Origin: UBA9647 sp049522195
GTDB lineage: Bacteria > Bacteroidota > Ignavibacteria > UBA10030
Direction: 5' to 3'
NCBI GenBank assembly: GCA_049522195.1
Contig: JBEKOB010000009.1
Span: 1-64,000, forward strand
DNA: 64,000 bases
The notes beneath the pieces were generated by a model, which did not search any database, was not told where the DNA came from, and saw only the letters and a list, made by a program, of their open reading frames with translations. Below are positions 41,461 to 51,347 of this stretch, one piece after another (position 1 is the first letter of the stretch; each line of letters starts with the position of its first letter). A program made the translations under genes and the position numbers.

Positions 41461-43476
41461 CTATTCGATGCCGGTAATCGCCTTCCGGCTCACATCGATC
41501 TCGCCGATCTTCTTGATGACTCTTCCTTTGAACTGCATCAGCGTAAGACAGGAATTGACTCGCCTTGAATCGAAACTGATCTTTGAATGAACGCCTTGAA
41601 ATGTCCGGGCAGTACTCAACGCCGATACGATCTCTTCCCGGTGCGTCGCGCCTTGCCGCACAGTCCGCAGAAGCAGCTTCATGGCGTCATAGCCGATCAT
41701 CGCGTTGAGCGGAGGATCCTTGGAATACTTCGCCTTAAACTGCCGGGCGAACGACTGGTATTGTTGATTGATCTCTTCCCAGTACGCATCCGTCGCAAAA
41801 ATTACCCCGTTCGCATACTGTCTGTTCTGATCCAGTTCTGAGGCATCATTCCAATTGCCCGCTCCAAGCAGCTGGGTCTGGAAATTGAAGTACCGGAGCT
41901 GAGGCGCGACGATGCCAATTTCTTCTGGTCCCGTCATCGACGCGAACAAGGCATCAATGCCTGTGACGGGACAACCAAGGCTGTCATACTTTGCCTTAGC
42001 ACGCTGCGTCGGGATTTTCATCGAGTCAGCAATCCTCACTCCATCGTCCCCGAAAAGTGTCGTGACATCGACGAGTGCGCCCGACATCGTGAGCGAATCG
42101 AGAACCGGCTGAGGCACGCCCCACGTTGCCATACGCTTGAGGTCAACGGGACGCTGCTTTACGCCAAAGTTGATCACCGTCGGCTCGGACAGCTGCATCC
42201 CTCGTTTCCGCATTACCGCGAGCCTGCTACGAAGATCGGTCTCCCCCGGCTGGTACCATTCCACGTCGACGAGCTGGCCGCCAAGGTCTTTCACTTCGCT
42301 GACGAAGGCATCCGCAATAATCCTGCTGACCGTGTCGGACGATGCAAGGACGGCTAACCGAGTGGCTCCAAGTGCCAGCACAGCATACTGTGCCATTGCA
42401 CGCCCCCGCACGACAAAATCCGGATTCGCCTGGAACACCGACTCCCCGATCGCCGCGATCCCGACGGATGTGGCCGTAGGTGTAATGAGCGGAATTCCTT
42501 TTCTCGCTGCAAGGCCCGCACTCGAAAACACTTCGTTGCTAAACACTGGCCCAACGATTGCCAAGGTCTGATCATCTGCACTCAACTCTGACACCTGCCG
42601 TGCCGCGACTCCTGCATCGCGCTCAGAATCCCTTACCTCGAGATTCACTTTCGGCATAGCATCCGCATTGTACTCGTCAACTGCCACGTGCATGCCATCA
42701 AGCAATTCCTGACCAACACCCATCGCGCTGGATTGATCTGATCTGAACGACAACGGAAGCACTACACCAATTCTGAGCACACCGCTCCGGTCAATGCGCT
42801 GAAGCATGGCCTGGGCTTCGCTGAAGTACGGATTCGGTTTCGGCAATGCGAGCACGCCTCGCAGCAGCGTCCTTGCTTCATTCGCATCACCGGTTCGCAA
42901 CACCTTGTCTGCAAGTTGGACAGTGAGAAGTCCCTTGGTCACCGTCAGCTTCGCAATTCCCAGGAGTTCACGAATATCAGCGGCTTCCAAATTCGCAGAA
43001 GCTACGACTCCCAACATCTTTTCGGCACGGGCGGCCAATACGGTGTCGTTTGAGGCCTGACACGCCACGAGGAACTCTTCTGCCGCCTGCTTGTATTGCT
43101 CAAGCTGGTACGAATCGAGCGCAAGGGTATAGGCGGCATCGTCAGCATATTCCGACTTGTCAAACCGGTTGAAAAACTTTCGGAGCAGGGAAACGGATGA
43201 TCGGTAGTCGCCAAGATGGTAGAGGGATTTAGCTCCCATCAGGTAGGAAGCGCTCGTGCGATGCGTTGTTTCAGGCAGATCGGCGATACGCTGAAATGCT
43301 TCCAGTGCCGTACGGAAATGGTGGTCCTCAAATTGCCTGAGGGCTTCCTGGAAACTCCGTTCAACTGAAGATCTGTACAGAACAGAGTCCGGACCGGAGA
43401 TCTGGCTGAAGGCCGGCGGGACGATCGAACTGGACAGGACAAAGCAAAAAATCAGGAGAAGACGACGGTTCAACAT
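41461..43476 (-). CDS. Exported TPR plus type I periplasmic-binding protein (Peripla_BP_6)
   Basis: The 671-residue protein has a signal peptide (cleavage near FSQ). It then has TPR-like helices at about residues 35-225 (SVERSFQEALRQFEDHHFRTALEAF, SLYHLGDYRSSVSLLRKFF). From residue 235 a type I ligand-binding fold follows, with RIGVVLPLSFRSD and LAIVGPVFSNEVFSSAGLAARKGIPLITP typical of amino-acid binding proteins. The TPR-then-PBP layout and length recall E. coli LpoA, which activates a peptidoglycan synthase, but sequence kinship is not evident and no lipobox is seen. The gene is grouped with a TPR protein and an ABC exporter. Confidence 0.8.
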   Translation of the reverse strand: MLNRRLLLIFCFVLSSSIVPPAFSQISGPDSVLYRSSVERSFQEALRQFEDHHFRTALEAFQRIADLPETTHRTSASYLMGAKSLYHLGDYRSSVSLLRKFFNRFDKSEYADDAAYTLALDSYQLEQYKQAAEEFLVACQASNDTVLAARAEKMLGVVASANLEAADIRELLGIAKLTVTKGLLTVQLADKVLRTGDANEARTLLRGVLALPKPNPYFSEAQAMLQRIDRSGVLRIGVVLPLSFRSDQSSAMGVGQELLDGMHVAVDEYNADAMPKVNLEVRDSERDAGVAARQVSELSADDQTLAIVGPVFSNEVFSSAGLAARKGIPLITPTATSVGIAAIGESVFQANPDFVVRGRAMAQYAVLALGATRLAVLASSDTVSRIIADAFVSEVKDLGGQLVDVEWYQPGETDLRSRLAVMRKRGMQLSEPTVINFGVKQRPVDLKRMATWGVPQPVLDSLTMSGALVDVTTLFGDDGVRIADSMKIPTQRAKAKYDSLGCPVTGIDALFASMTGPEEIGIVAPQLRYFNFQTQLLGAGNWNDASELDQNRQYANGVIFATDAYWEEINQQYQSFARQFKAKYSKDPPLNAMIGYDAMKLLLRTVRQGATHREEIVSALSTARTFQGVHSKISFDSRRVNSCLTLMQFKGRVIKKIGEIDVSRKAITGIE

Positions 43477-43484
43477 TATGGCAC

Positions 43485-44390
43485 TCAGGATTGCAGAGTT
43501 TGGGATTGTTTGAGTTCGCGAGTCCCCTGCAGTGCCCGGACGTGATGAGGCTCGAGTCGGAGAGCCTGTTCAAAGAGCTCGCGCGCCCTCAGGTAATCAC
43601 CCCTGCGGAGAAAGAGAAATCCAAAATCGACGACGGCGTCTGTCAGCTGGGGGTTCAACTCCAGCGCCTTACGGAGATATCGTTCAGCTTCATCGAGCTT
43701 GTGAAGCGCCAACAGCGCCTCACCGCACATGTGCCACGCCCGCGGCTCATTCGGGTCCATCTCGATGGCAATGACGAATTCATCGTGCGCCTTCCGCCAG
43801 TCGTACATCTTCGCATACGCTGTGCCGAGCATATAGTGAGCGATCCAGCTGAATTGTTCATTCGCGATTGCCTCCTTCAGGCAATCGGTGGCTTCCGCAT
43901 ACGCCCCTCTGCGCAGGAGCAGCTCGCCGAGCGACTCATTGATCTTTGGGAATCGTGGATCAATGCGGCGCGCGGCGCGAAAGTGGATCTCAGCCAGCCG
44001 GATATTGTCGCGATAGTAGTACGCAAGGGCGGCATTAAAATTCAGATGAGCGCGAAGATCCTTGTTCAGCGTCTGCGGATGGCCGAGAAGCTTTTTGTAG
44101 TAGGTCAGCGCCTTCGCGTAATCGTTGAGCTTGAGATACAGGTTTCCCGCGAGGAAAAGAATTTCCTGCGGCTCGGTGCTTGTCGAGACAGCCCGAAGCA
44201 GCGTCTTCTCCGCCGCATCAAACTGTTTGAGCTCAAACTGAACGTAGGCGAGTTCGACCCACGCGATGTCGAGCGACGGCGCGGCAGCGGTAATTCTGTA
44301 ATACAGTTGGAGAGCGTGCAGGAGCTTTCGCTCATCTACGAGCGATCGTGCCTGATCCAGCCACTGCGACAGTGTCGGTTCGTCTATCAT
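43485..44390 (-). CDS. TPR-repeat protein, cytoplasmic
   Basis: The product of about 301 residues is made of TPR units: LVDERKLLHALQLYYRI, AWVELAYVQFELKQFDAAEKTL, LAGNLYLKLNDYAKALTYYKKL and AWHMCGEALLALHKLDEAERYLRKALELNP. No signal peptide is seen from ATG 44390. The longer frame to 44537 overlaps the end of the ABC permease gene and lacks a credible N-terminus. TPR arrays bind partner proteins; its partners are probably encoded by the adjacent genes. No enzymatic domain is present. Confidence 0.8.
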   Translation of the reverse strand: MIDEPTLSQWLDQARSLVDERKLLHALQLYYRITAAAPSLDIAWVELAYVQFELKQFDAAEKTLLRAVSTSTEPQEILFLAGNLYLKLNDYAKALTYYKKLLGHPQTLNKDLRAHLNFNAALAYYYRDNIRLAEIHFRAARRIDPRFPKINESLGELLLRRGAYAEATDCLKEAIANEQFSWIAHYMLGTAYAKMYDWRKAHDEFVIAIEMDPNEPRAWHMCGEALLALHKLDEAERYLRKALELNPQLTDAVVDFGFLFLRRGDYLRARELFEQALRLEPHHVRALQGTRELKQSQTLQS

Positions 44391-44427
44391 ACTGGCAGAA
44401 GATAGAGATTGAGAGACTGAATTGCAA

Positions 44428-46131
44428 TCAGAAATCCCTTTGCAGAGATCGCAGACCCACAACGAGAGCAAACGCACTGAGTGCGGCAGACAGCATGTAG
44501 AGGGTCGTTGCAGGTGCAACGATGGTGGAAATGTCAAACGGGAGAAACTGAAACAACGATTGGAAATACTCTGTCAATGGAATGATGACGATCGACACCA
44601 GGGTCATCAAGTAGACAAGAGACATCAGGAACGTCAGCGTCGCTCCCTGTGATGATGCAATCCGGATCGGGTTCTTCTCTTTGAAGTTTGCAAAATAGCC
44701 ACCAAGCCCGAGGTTGAGCGACACAAGGGTCAGCGATACCCAGAATGCGCTGTAGACGCCGAAGTACATCAGGATAGGACGGCGCTCAGACATCCGTACA
44801 AACGGCGCGTTCGAAAACACCGCAACGAGCAGCGCAAGGGTCAAGACAATGAAAAATCCGATTGTGAACTTGATAAGATACGGCTTCTTCAAGTCCAGCG
44901 GTGCGCTGAGCTGGGTCCAGAATGATTTTCCTTCAATGCTGATTGCAGGGAACAGGAATCGAAGCGCCAGTGAACAGCTGAGGAAGCCTCCAAACGCGTA
45001 GAGAATGAGATAGCCGACCGTCTGGATCTCGGTGACTCGCAGTTTCAGGTTGAGGTTGCCGACACTCACAGCAAAGACACCGACAAGCACAATCATCAGC
45101 GCCAGGTGAATCCACTGGCTCGATTCACGGAAGAACTGGAAATACTCCTTCTTGAGCAGAACTTCCATCTGAGGCCGCAATGAAGACGTTCTGCGAAAAT
45201 CGAACACCTTCATCCGCTTCCCGGACTGAACAGTATTGCTCCTCGCCTGAAACTCGAACGTAACGAGCCAGCTCTTATAATAGAAACGGTGTGCCACATA
45301 GAGAACTACTCCAAACATTGCAGCGGTGAGGAGAAACAGTCGGGCTCCGTGGATGAAGGCGAGAGCACTGTTTCCCCGTGCAATGTAGAACAACACATTG
45401 GATACCCATGCGTTGGGAAGGTTGGCAAGAATTCCCGAATCGAGTCCCATCATGGATGCGCTGGTATCAAGGTTCAATCGCTGCCCGTATTCAACCAGCT
45501 CAATCGGGTTTGAGTATCTGAAGAACAGCGCGACCATGGCAATGTACAGGATCGCCAGGCCAGACATAACCTTCCGGAATCCCCACCTGCTTGCCACTTT
45601 CATGAGCGACATGAGAATCAGGACGGCAACGCAGGCGGACAGGAAGAGATACGGCAGAAGAACAAAAAACATGACCGCGAGAAATGTCAGCGCTGAGTAT
45701 CCGAAGTACGCACCGTACCCGAGAAGCGCCATGAAAACCATCAGAAAGAATGTGGCTGAGCTGTACAGAAAATTATCGAGAAATTTCAGGACAAAGATCT
45801 GCGTAAAGGAGACGGGCTTCGTGAAGAGATAACCTACTTCTGAAGACTTGTAGAGCGTTGAATACGATACGATGATGTTCCCCATGTTTACAGAGACGAA
45901 CAGCACAAACAACATCATCGAGATGAAGCGGTGATAGACAAAAAGGCCGATCCTGGTTTGTTCGATGACGCTTTTCGTGACAGCGTATGCCAGAAGATAC
46001 GCGGCGATCGAGAACGCTCCGAACACAGCGAGCGAACCAAATCCCCTGACGGCAGTCACCAATCTTCTGTCAAATGTCGACTTGATGAAAGAAAGGAACT
46101 TGTATTTCAGAATGTGGAAGAATATTCCCAT
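44428..46131 (-). CDS. ABC exporter permease subunit
   Basis: The 567-residue protein has about 10-12 membrane helices with few conserved motifs, including an N-terminal stretch SLAVFGAFSIAAYLLAYAVTKSVI. Charged loops such as FRRTSSLRPQMEVLLKKEYFQFFRES resemble the ABC-2-type exporter DUF family. The start lies 21 bases after the end of the ATPase gene, so the two make one exporter. The substrate is unknown; neighbours suggest an envelope or peptide role. Confidence 0.82.
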   Translation of the reverse strand: MGIFFHILKYKFLSFIKSTFDRRLVTAVRGFGSLAVFGAFSIAAYLLAYAVTKSVIEQTRIGLFVYHRFISMMLFVLFVSVNMGNIIVSYSTLYKSSEVGYLFTKPVSFTQIFVLKFLDNFLYSSATFFLMVFMALLGYGAYFGYSALTFLAVMFFVLLPYLFLSACVAVLILMSLMKVASRWGFRKVMSGLAILYIAMVALFFRYSNPIELVEYGQRLNLDTSASMMGLDSGILANLPNAWVSNVLFYIARGNSALAFIHGARLFLLTAAMFGVVLYVAHRFYYKSWLVTFEFQARSNTVQSGKRMKVFDFRRTSSLRPQMEVLLKKEYFQFFRESSQWIHLALMIVLVGVFAVSVGNLNLKLRVTEIQTVGYLILYAFGGFLSCSLALRFLFPAISIEGKSFWTQLSAPLDLKKPYLIKFTIGFFIVLTLALLVAVFSNAPFVRMSERRPILMYFGVYSAFWVSLTLVSLNLGLGGYFANFKEKNPIRIASSQGATLTFLMSLVYLMTLVSIVIIPLTEYFQSLFQFLPFDISTIVAPATTLYMLSAALSAFALVVGLRSLQRDF

Positions 46132-46152
46132 GTGCGCGCGAGCCCTCGCTCC

Positions 46153-46872
46153 TTACTTCGTCAGTTCGAGGAACACTGATTCGAACTTCCCGTCAAGCTT
46201 CTGCTTGTACGCCTGCAGGTGTTCCTGCGTTCCAAGGAACACCACCCGCCCGTCCTTGATGAATCCGACACGATCGCAAAGTTCTTCAGCGATCGGCAGA
46301 CTGTGTGTCGACATGAAAATACTCACTCCCTGCCGCGCCATCATCTTGAGCGTTTCGCGGACAATCTTGACACTCTTGGGATCCAAGCCGATCATCGGCT
46401 CGTCGATGATCAGAACTCTGGGCTGGTGGACCAATGCGGCCGCGATCGTCACCCTCTGCCGCATACCCTGCGAATAATCCTCCGTCCGCTTATCAACCCA
46501 ATCCCCAATTTCAAAGTGCTCAATGACTTCTTCGATTTTCTCTGCAATCGCGCTCTTCTCCATCTTGTAGAGACCGCCAATGAAGTAGAGGAACTCTCTG
46601 CCGGTCAGCTTGTCATACAGGAACGGCTGATCGGGGACGTAGGACGTATAGGATTTCGCTTTGATCGGCTCCTTGACCACATCAAAGCCGTTGATGAGAA
46701 TCTCACCTTCGGTGGGAGAAAACAGTCCGGCCATCATCTTGATGGTGGTTGTTTTGCCCGCACCATTCGGACCAAGAAATCCAAAGAATTCCCCTGGCGG
46801 AACGACAAGCGAGATGTTGTCGACTGCTGTGAAGCTGCCGAACTTCTTTGTGACGTTTCGAAGTTCAATCAT
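46153..46872 (-). CDS. ABC transporter ATP-binding protein
   Basis: The product of about 239 residues has all nucleotide-binding motifs: Walker A GPNGAGKTTTIKMMAG, signature YSQGMRQRVTIAAAL, Walker B VLIIDEPMIGLD and the switch His in MSTHSL. It is the ATPase partner of the permease gene directly downstream. ATG 46872 is used; a GTG at 46881 is an alternative. The DrrA/NatA-like type usually works in export. Confidence 0.93.
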   Translation of the reverse strand: MIELRNVTKKFGSFTAVDNISLVVPPGEFFGFLGPNGAGKTTTIKMMAGLFSPTEGEILINGFDVVKEPIKAKSYTSYVPDQPFLYDKLTGREFLYFIGGLYKMEKSAIAEKIEEVIEHFEIGDWVDKRTEDYSQGMRQRVTIAAALVHQPRVLIIDEPMIGLDPKSVKIVRETLKMMARQGVSIFMSTHSLPIAEELCDRVGFIKDGRVVFLGTQEHLQAYKQKLDGKFESVFLELTK

Positions 46873-46939
46873 GAAATTCACTAATTGGTGATAGAGAATT
46901 GTTCCCGCGGTTCCGGACTCATCTGCTGACGAATCGCCC

Positions 46940-48493
46940 TCATTCCCACTCGATGGTGGCAGGAGGCTTCGTGCTGATGTCGTACACTACGCGATTGATG
47001 CCGCGCAGCTCATTGGTGATACGATTTGAAATCTTTGCCAGCACATCGGATGGCATACGCGCCCAGTCCGCCGTCATTCCGTCGACACTTGTCACAGCCC
47101 GGAGGGCGACAGTGTACTCGTACGTCCTTCCATCCCCCATCACCCCCACAGACTTAACCGGCAAAAGCACGACGAAAGCCTGCCAGATCTCGTTGTAGAG
47201 CCCGGCGTTCCTGATCTCTTCAATGAAAATATCGTCGGCCTCCCTCAGGAGGTCCAATTTCTCCTTCGTGATATCGCCAAGTACGCGCACAGCGAGGCCC
47301 GGACCCGGGAACGGGTGGCGTTCAATAAAGTGAGCCGGCAATCCAAGCATCTTCCCCACTTCACGGACTTCATCTTTAAAAAGCTCCCTGAATGGCTCAA
47401 GAAGCTTGAAGTTCATTTTCTCCGGCAGCCCGCCAACATTGTGATGCGTCTTGATGGTGACCGAAGGGCCTTTGAAGGAGGTCGACTCAATCACATCCGG
47501 GTAGAGTGTCCCTTGTGCGAGGTACTCGAATGCACCGTCGCTCCCCGCTATCTTCTTCGCCTCGAGTTCAAAGACCTCGATGAAGGTGTTGCCGATGATC
47601 TTGCGCTTCTTCTCCGGGTCGACCACTCCCTGGAGCCTCGTCAGAAATGTATCCGACGCGTCAACATACGTCAGTTGGGTGTGGTACGTCTGGCGAAAGG
47701 TCTCGACAACCTGTTCGCTTTCCCCTTTCCGCATCAGGCCATTGTTGATGTGAATGCAATGAAGTTGATCGCCAATTGCGTCGTGGAGCAGCACTGCAAG
47801 GACCGATGAATCCACTCCTCCACTCAAAGCGCACAACACGCGCGACGCGCCGATTCGCTCACGAATGTCTCGAGTGGATTGCTGAATGAAATGAGCGGGG
47901 GTCCAGTCCCCCTTGGCGCCGCACACATTGAAAAGGAAGTTTGCGAGCACCTTTTTCCCCTGCGGCGTATGTGCAACCTCAGGGTGAAACTGAACACCGA
48001 AGATTTTTTTCGACGGATTACGAATCGCGCAAATCGGGGCGTTATCGGAATGCGCGATCGGTTCGAACCCAGCCGGCATCTGGCTGAGCGAATCTCCATG
48101 GCTCATCCAGACCGTCGTCGAACCGTCAAGTCCCGCCAGCAGATCATCACCTTTGTCGACGTGCAAGACCGCTTTTCCGAATTCTCTCCGTGCGAATGGA
48201 TCAACTTTGCCTCCCAGCTGCTCCGCAATCAACTGAAGTCCGTAGCAGATCCCCAGCACGGGGATCCCCAACTCAAGAACTTCTGGCGACGGCTTTGGCG
48301 CGCCAGACTCATAGACACTCGAAGGTCCCCCGGAAAGTATGATCCCGGTCGGATGGAGATTTCGGATTTTCTCGATGGAAATATTGAAGGGATGGATTTC
48401 AGAATAAACGCCCAATTCACGCACGCGACGGGCGATAAGTTGGGTGTATTGGGAGCCAAAATCGAGAACGAGGAGTAGCTCGGAATGCGTCAT
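46940..48493 (-). CDS. guaA: GMP synthase (glutamine-hydrolysing)
   Basis: The protein of about 517 residues has a class I glutamine amidotransferase domain (GICYGLQLIAEQLGG with the catalytic Cys, FHPEVAHT with His and Glu). An ATP pyrophosphatase domain follows with the P-loop ALSGGVDSSVLAVLLHD, and then the GMPS dimerisation domain (HPFPGPGLAVRVLG). It converts XMP to GMP in the cytoplasm. ATG 48493 is used; a TTG at 48499 would add two residues. About 130 bases separate it from the GH31 gene. Confidence 0.97.
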   Translation of the reverse strand: MTHSELLLVLDFGSQYTQLIARRVRELGVYSEIHPFNISIEKIRNLHPTGIILSGGPSSVYESGAPKPSPEVLELGIPVLGICYGLQLIAEQLGGKVDPFARREFGKAVLHVDKGDDLLAGLDGSTTVWMSHGDSLSQMPAGFEPIAHSDNAPICAIRNPSKKIFGVQFHPEVAHTPQGKKVLANFLFNVCGAKGDWTPAHFIQQSTRDIRERIGASRVLCALSGGVDSSVLAVLLHDAIGDQLHCIHINNGLMRKGESEQVVETFRQTYHTQLTYVDASDTFLTRLQGVVDPEKKRKIIGNTFIEVFELEAKKIAGSDGAFEYLAQGTLYPDVIESTSFKGPSVTIKTHHNVGGLPEKMNFKLLEPFRELFKDEVREVGKMLGLPAHFIERHPFPGPGLAVRVLGDITKEKLDLLREADDIFIEEIRNAGLYNEIWQAFVVLLPVKSVGVMGDGRTYEYTVALRAVTSVDGMTADWARMPSDVLAKISNRITNELRGINRVVYDISTKPPATIEWE

Positions 48494-48632
48494 ACCCAAA
48501 TATAGGAAAAATCCTCTTCATTCGAAAGGTTGCTATCACTGAGCGTTCCAGACAGAAACCAACCTCGGCCGAGAACATTAGAGATTGGTTTGTGAAACAG
48601 AGTTCGCGTCCAGTCCATTCCAAGCGCACTCG

Positions 48633-51089
48633 CTACTGTATCGTCACAATCATCTCGGTCCGGGCATCGGACATCTTCACCCAAACGCACTTCGAAGCCG
48701 CATCATATGTCCATCCTTTTGCGCCGCCCTCAAGAGCCACGACTTTGGGTATTGAGTCTCCCGAGAGTGTAACGGCCGAGGGCTGTTCATCGACACCGAC
48801 GAGACGCACGACAAGAGAGCGGTCAGGATACTTGTAGCTCCCACTGACCTCACCAATGATCAGGTGCGGTTTGCCTTCTTTTCGGGTGAGTCGAACAGTC
48901 CTCTTCGCGTAGACGCCTTTTTCATACTCGAAGCTGCGGCCATCATCTTCATAGTATTCATAGCGTGCACTATCCGCAAGGAATACTGTGATTGTCAGCG
49001 GGTCAATCGATGATTGATCGGAAAACTGAAGAACCTGTTGCGTTGGAATCACTGCTCCGGCTTTCGCAAACATCGGGATCTTGTCGATGGGCGCCTCTAC
49101 ATCGACTCTCGTCCCTCCCTCATATCGTTTCCCGGTCCAGTAATCGTACCACTCTCCCTCTGGCAGCGTGATCGATCGATTGCGAACCCCCGGCCAAAGC
49201 ACCGGCGCAATGAGAAGCCCGTCGCCAAACATGAATTCCGTCGAATTGAAAGTGTAGTTGCGATCGTCGGGATAATCGAACACAAGAGGTCGCAGCGGCG
49301 GGATGCCGGTTACGGACGCATCGTGCATGGCGGTGTAGAGGTATGGGAGGAGCGTGTAGCGAAGTTCGATCGTCCGCTTGTTGATCGCCTCGAACTCTGA
49401 TCCGTACGACCATGGCTCCTGGTCTTTTGTGCCCCAGGCGGTATGGGTCCGCATCAACGGCGAGAAGACGCCCAGCTGCAACCACCGGGCGTACAGTTCA
49501 CCGTCAGGGCTGTCCACAAACCCACCGATGTCTGTTCCAACGAAAGGCTGGCCCGAAATGCTGAGGTCGAGCATCATCGGCACCGCCATCTGGAGATGCT
49601 CCCACGAAGAGATATTGTCCCCGGTCCATGCCGCGGAGAATCGTTGTCCGCCTGCATACGATGCGCGCGTCAGGACGAACGGACGTTCAGCCGGCTTCAA
49701 TGCCTTCACCCCCTCATAGGTTGCCTTCGTCATCTGCAATCCATAGAGATTGTGATTCTTGGCATGAGGAGTCTTCAACCCGTTATCATCATGGATCACG
49801 TCGAGATCAACTGTCTTTGTCGGCACATCGAACACGGAGGGTTCATTCATATCGTTCCAGAATCCACGCACACCAACGCTTGTGAGGGCGTCAAAGTTTT
49901 TCCCCCACCATTCTCGCGCGTTCGCGTTCGAGAAGTCCGGAAACGCACACACTCCCGGCCACACCTTGCCCGTGTACAGCCGACCGTCGGGATATTTCAG
50001 AAAATAGTTCCCAGCACTCCCCGTGAGGAACGCTGAGTAGGATGAATCGACCTTTATACCCGGGTCGATAATCGTCACGATCTTGAACCCGCTCTCCGAC
50101 AAGTCCGCAATCATCTTCTTCGGACCGGGAAAATTCTTCTTGCTCCACGTGAAGATGCGATAGCCTTCCATGTAATCGATGTCGAGGTAGATGACATCAC
50201 ACGGGATTTTTTTCAACCTGAAGTCGTCGGCCAGTTTTCGCACGCGGCTTTCCGGATAGTAGCTCCAGCGGCATTGCTGGTACCCGAGCGACCATTTGGG
50301 CGGCAGCGGCATCCGTCCGACGAGCTCTGTGAAGCGTTCAAGGATCTTTCTCGGCGTGGGTCCGGCGAAGAAATAGTAGTTTATCTCGCCGTCGACCGCT
50401 CCGAAGGAGTAGCGATCGGGGGATTCCTTCCCCATATCAAAGGAGGACCAATACGAATTGTCGAAGAAGATCCCGTACGCCCTGCCCCGATTGATACCGT
50501 AGAAAAATGGAATCGATTGGTAGAGCGGATCGGTGTCAGCTTTGTATGCGGGAATATCGGAATTCCACATCGTCACGTGCTTGTACTTCCGATCAAGCGC
50601 TCCCGCCTTCTCTCCCAGACCATAGTACTCCTCCGATTGCGGCATGGATTTCCAGACACGCACGTCCTTGCCGCTCCATGAAATCCCTCGTTCGTCATCG
50701 TCCTTATTGAGAACCGTTCCGTACTGATCGAGAAAAGAAAACCTCAGGGGTTTCTTCCTGATGTGCACCACCATCTGCCCAGTTTCCAGACTGACTGCAT
50801 CGTTCGATTCGTGCACGTCAAAGTGGACGCTTCTCCAGTCGTTCTTCACGACCGCCCACGATTGATCAGGCAGGAATGTCCCTTCCTTCGCGACACGAAT
50901 CCGGATAAGATCCGTCGCGAGTGCAACCATACGAATGACCGTCGCTCCGGACTTCAGTGTCAGACCGTCCTTTTCTGCCTTGTACGAATCAAGATCTCCG
51001 ATCGATTGCCATTGTGCTCTTGCGGTGAAAAGCACTAGCAGCCCACAGAGCAACGAAAGAGACATGTTTCTCAGATGTGGAGATTTCAT
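48633..51089 (-). CDS. Secreted glycoside hydrolase family 31 alpha-glucosidase
   Basis: The protein of about 818 residues begins MKSPHLRNMSLSLLCGLLVL, a signal peptide ending near TARAQ, so it is exported. It carries the GH31 TIM barrel: IPCDVIYLDIDYMEGYRIFTW, the nucleophile Asp in GFWNDMNEPSVF and the acid/base Asp in AWTGDNISSWEHLQM. A C-terminal beta domain follows. Activity is likely alpha-glucosidase on starch- or glycogen-derived sugars, but GH31 also includes alpha-xylosidases. Start 51089 is set by GAAAGGA before the ATG; the frame upstream is untranslated spacer. It diverges from the DUF6600 gene across about 260 bases. Confidence 0.93.
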   Translation of the reverse strand: MKSPHLRNMSLSLLCGLLVLFTARAQWQSIGDLDSYKAEKDGLTLKSGATVIRMVALATDLIRIRVAKEGTFLPDQSWAVVKNDWRSVHFDVHESNDAVSLETGQMVVHIRKKPLRFSFLDQYGTVLNKDDDERGISWSGKDVRVWKSMPQSEEYYGLGEKAGALDRKYKHVTMWNSDIPAYKADTDPLYQSIPFFYGINRGRAYGIFFDNSYWSSFDMGKESPDRYSFGAVDGEINYYFFAGPTPRKILERFTELVGRMPLPPKWSLGYQQCRWSYYPESRVRKLADDFRLKKIPCDVIYLDIDYMEGYRIFTWSKKNFPGPKKMIADLSESGFKIVTIIDPGIKVDSSYSAFLTGSAGNYFLKYPDGRLYTGKVWPGVCAFPDFSNANAREWWGKNFDALTSVGVRGFWNDMNEPSVFDVPTKTVDLDVIHDDNGLKTPHAKNHNLYGLQMTKATYEGVKALKPAERPFVLTRASYAGGQRFSAAWTGDNISSWEHLQMAVPMMLDLSISGQPFVGTDIGGFVDSPDGELYARWLQLGVFSPLMRTHTAWGTKDQEPWSYGSEFEAINKRTIELRYTLLPYLYTAMHDASVTGIPPLRPLVFDYPDDRNYTFNSTEFMFGDGLLIAPVLWPGVRNRSITLPEGEWYDYWTGKRYEGGTRVDVEAPIDKIPMFAKAGAVIPTQQVLQFSDQSSIDPLTITVFLADSARYEYYEDDGRSFEYEKGVYAKRTVRLTRKEGKPHLIIGEVSGSYKYPDRSLVVRLVGVDEQPSAVTLSGDSIPKVVALEGGAKGWTYDAASKCVWVKMSDARTEMIVTIQ

Positions 51090-51296
51090 ACCGAATCCTT
51101 TCAAGAGACCTTCTTCCTCTGATGTCGGAGAAGCTACCGGTGTGCGAAGAAGATGATGTAATTTGCCTAAGTATTCAAGAACGTCTGGCCTCAATGAGGG
51201 TGTACTTTCCAGCCAACGGATTGGCGTGTGTTTAGGACAGAAGTCCTTGATTGACGGCCATTTTCGACCCCTATGACGCACTTCGCTGGTGGCACG

Positions 51297-51317
51297 CACC
51301 TTGACTAAGTCAAGGTG
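51297..51317. promoter_or_regulatory. Perfect 21-base palindrome upstream of the DUF6600 gene
   Basis: CACCTTGAC-TAA-GTCAAGGTG has 9-base perfect arms and lies 30 bases before the DUF6600 ATG, within the divergent spacer. It is the size of a dimeric-repressor operator or a small leader hairpin. The regulator is unknown. Confidence 0.5.
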
Positions 51318-51347
51318 GTGAGTGAAAAGACCTTTGCGAGGTGAGCC

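Noticed and set aside
43491..44405. 304-residue plus-strand frame
   Set aside because: It is antisense to the TPR gene, whose repeats are clear on the other strand.
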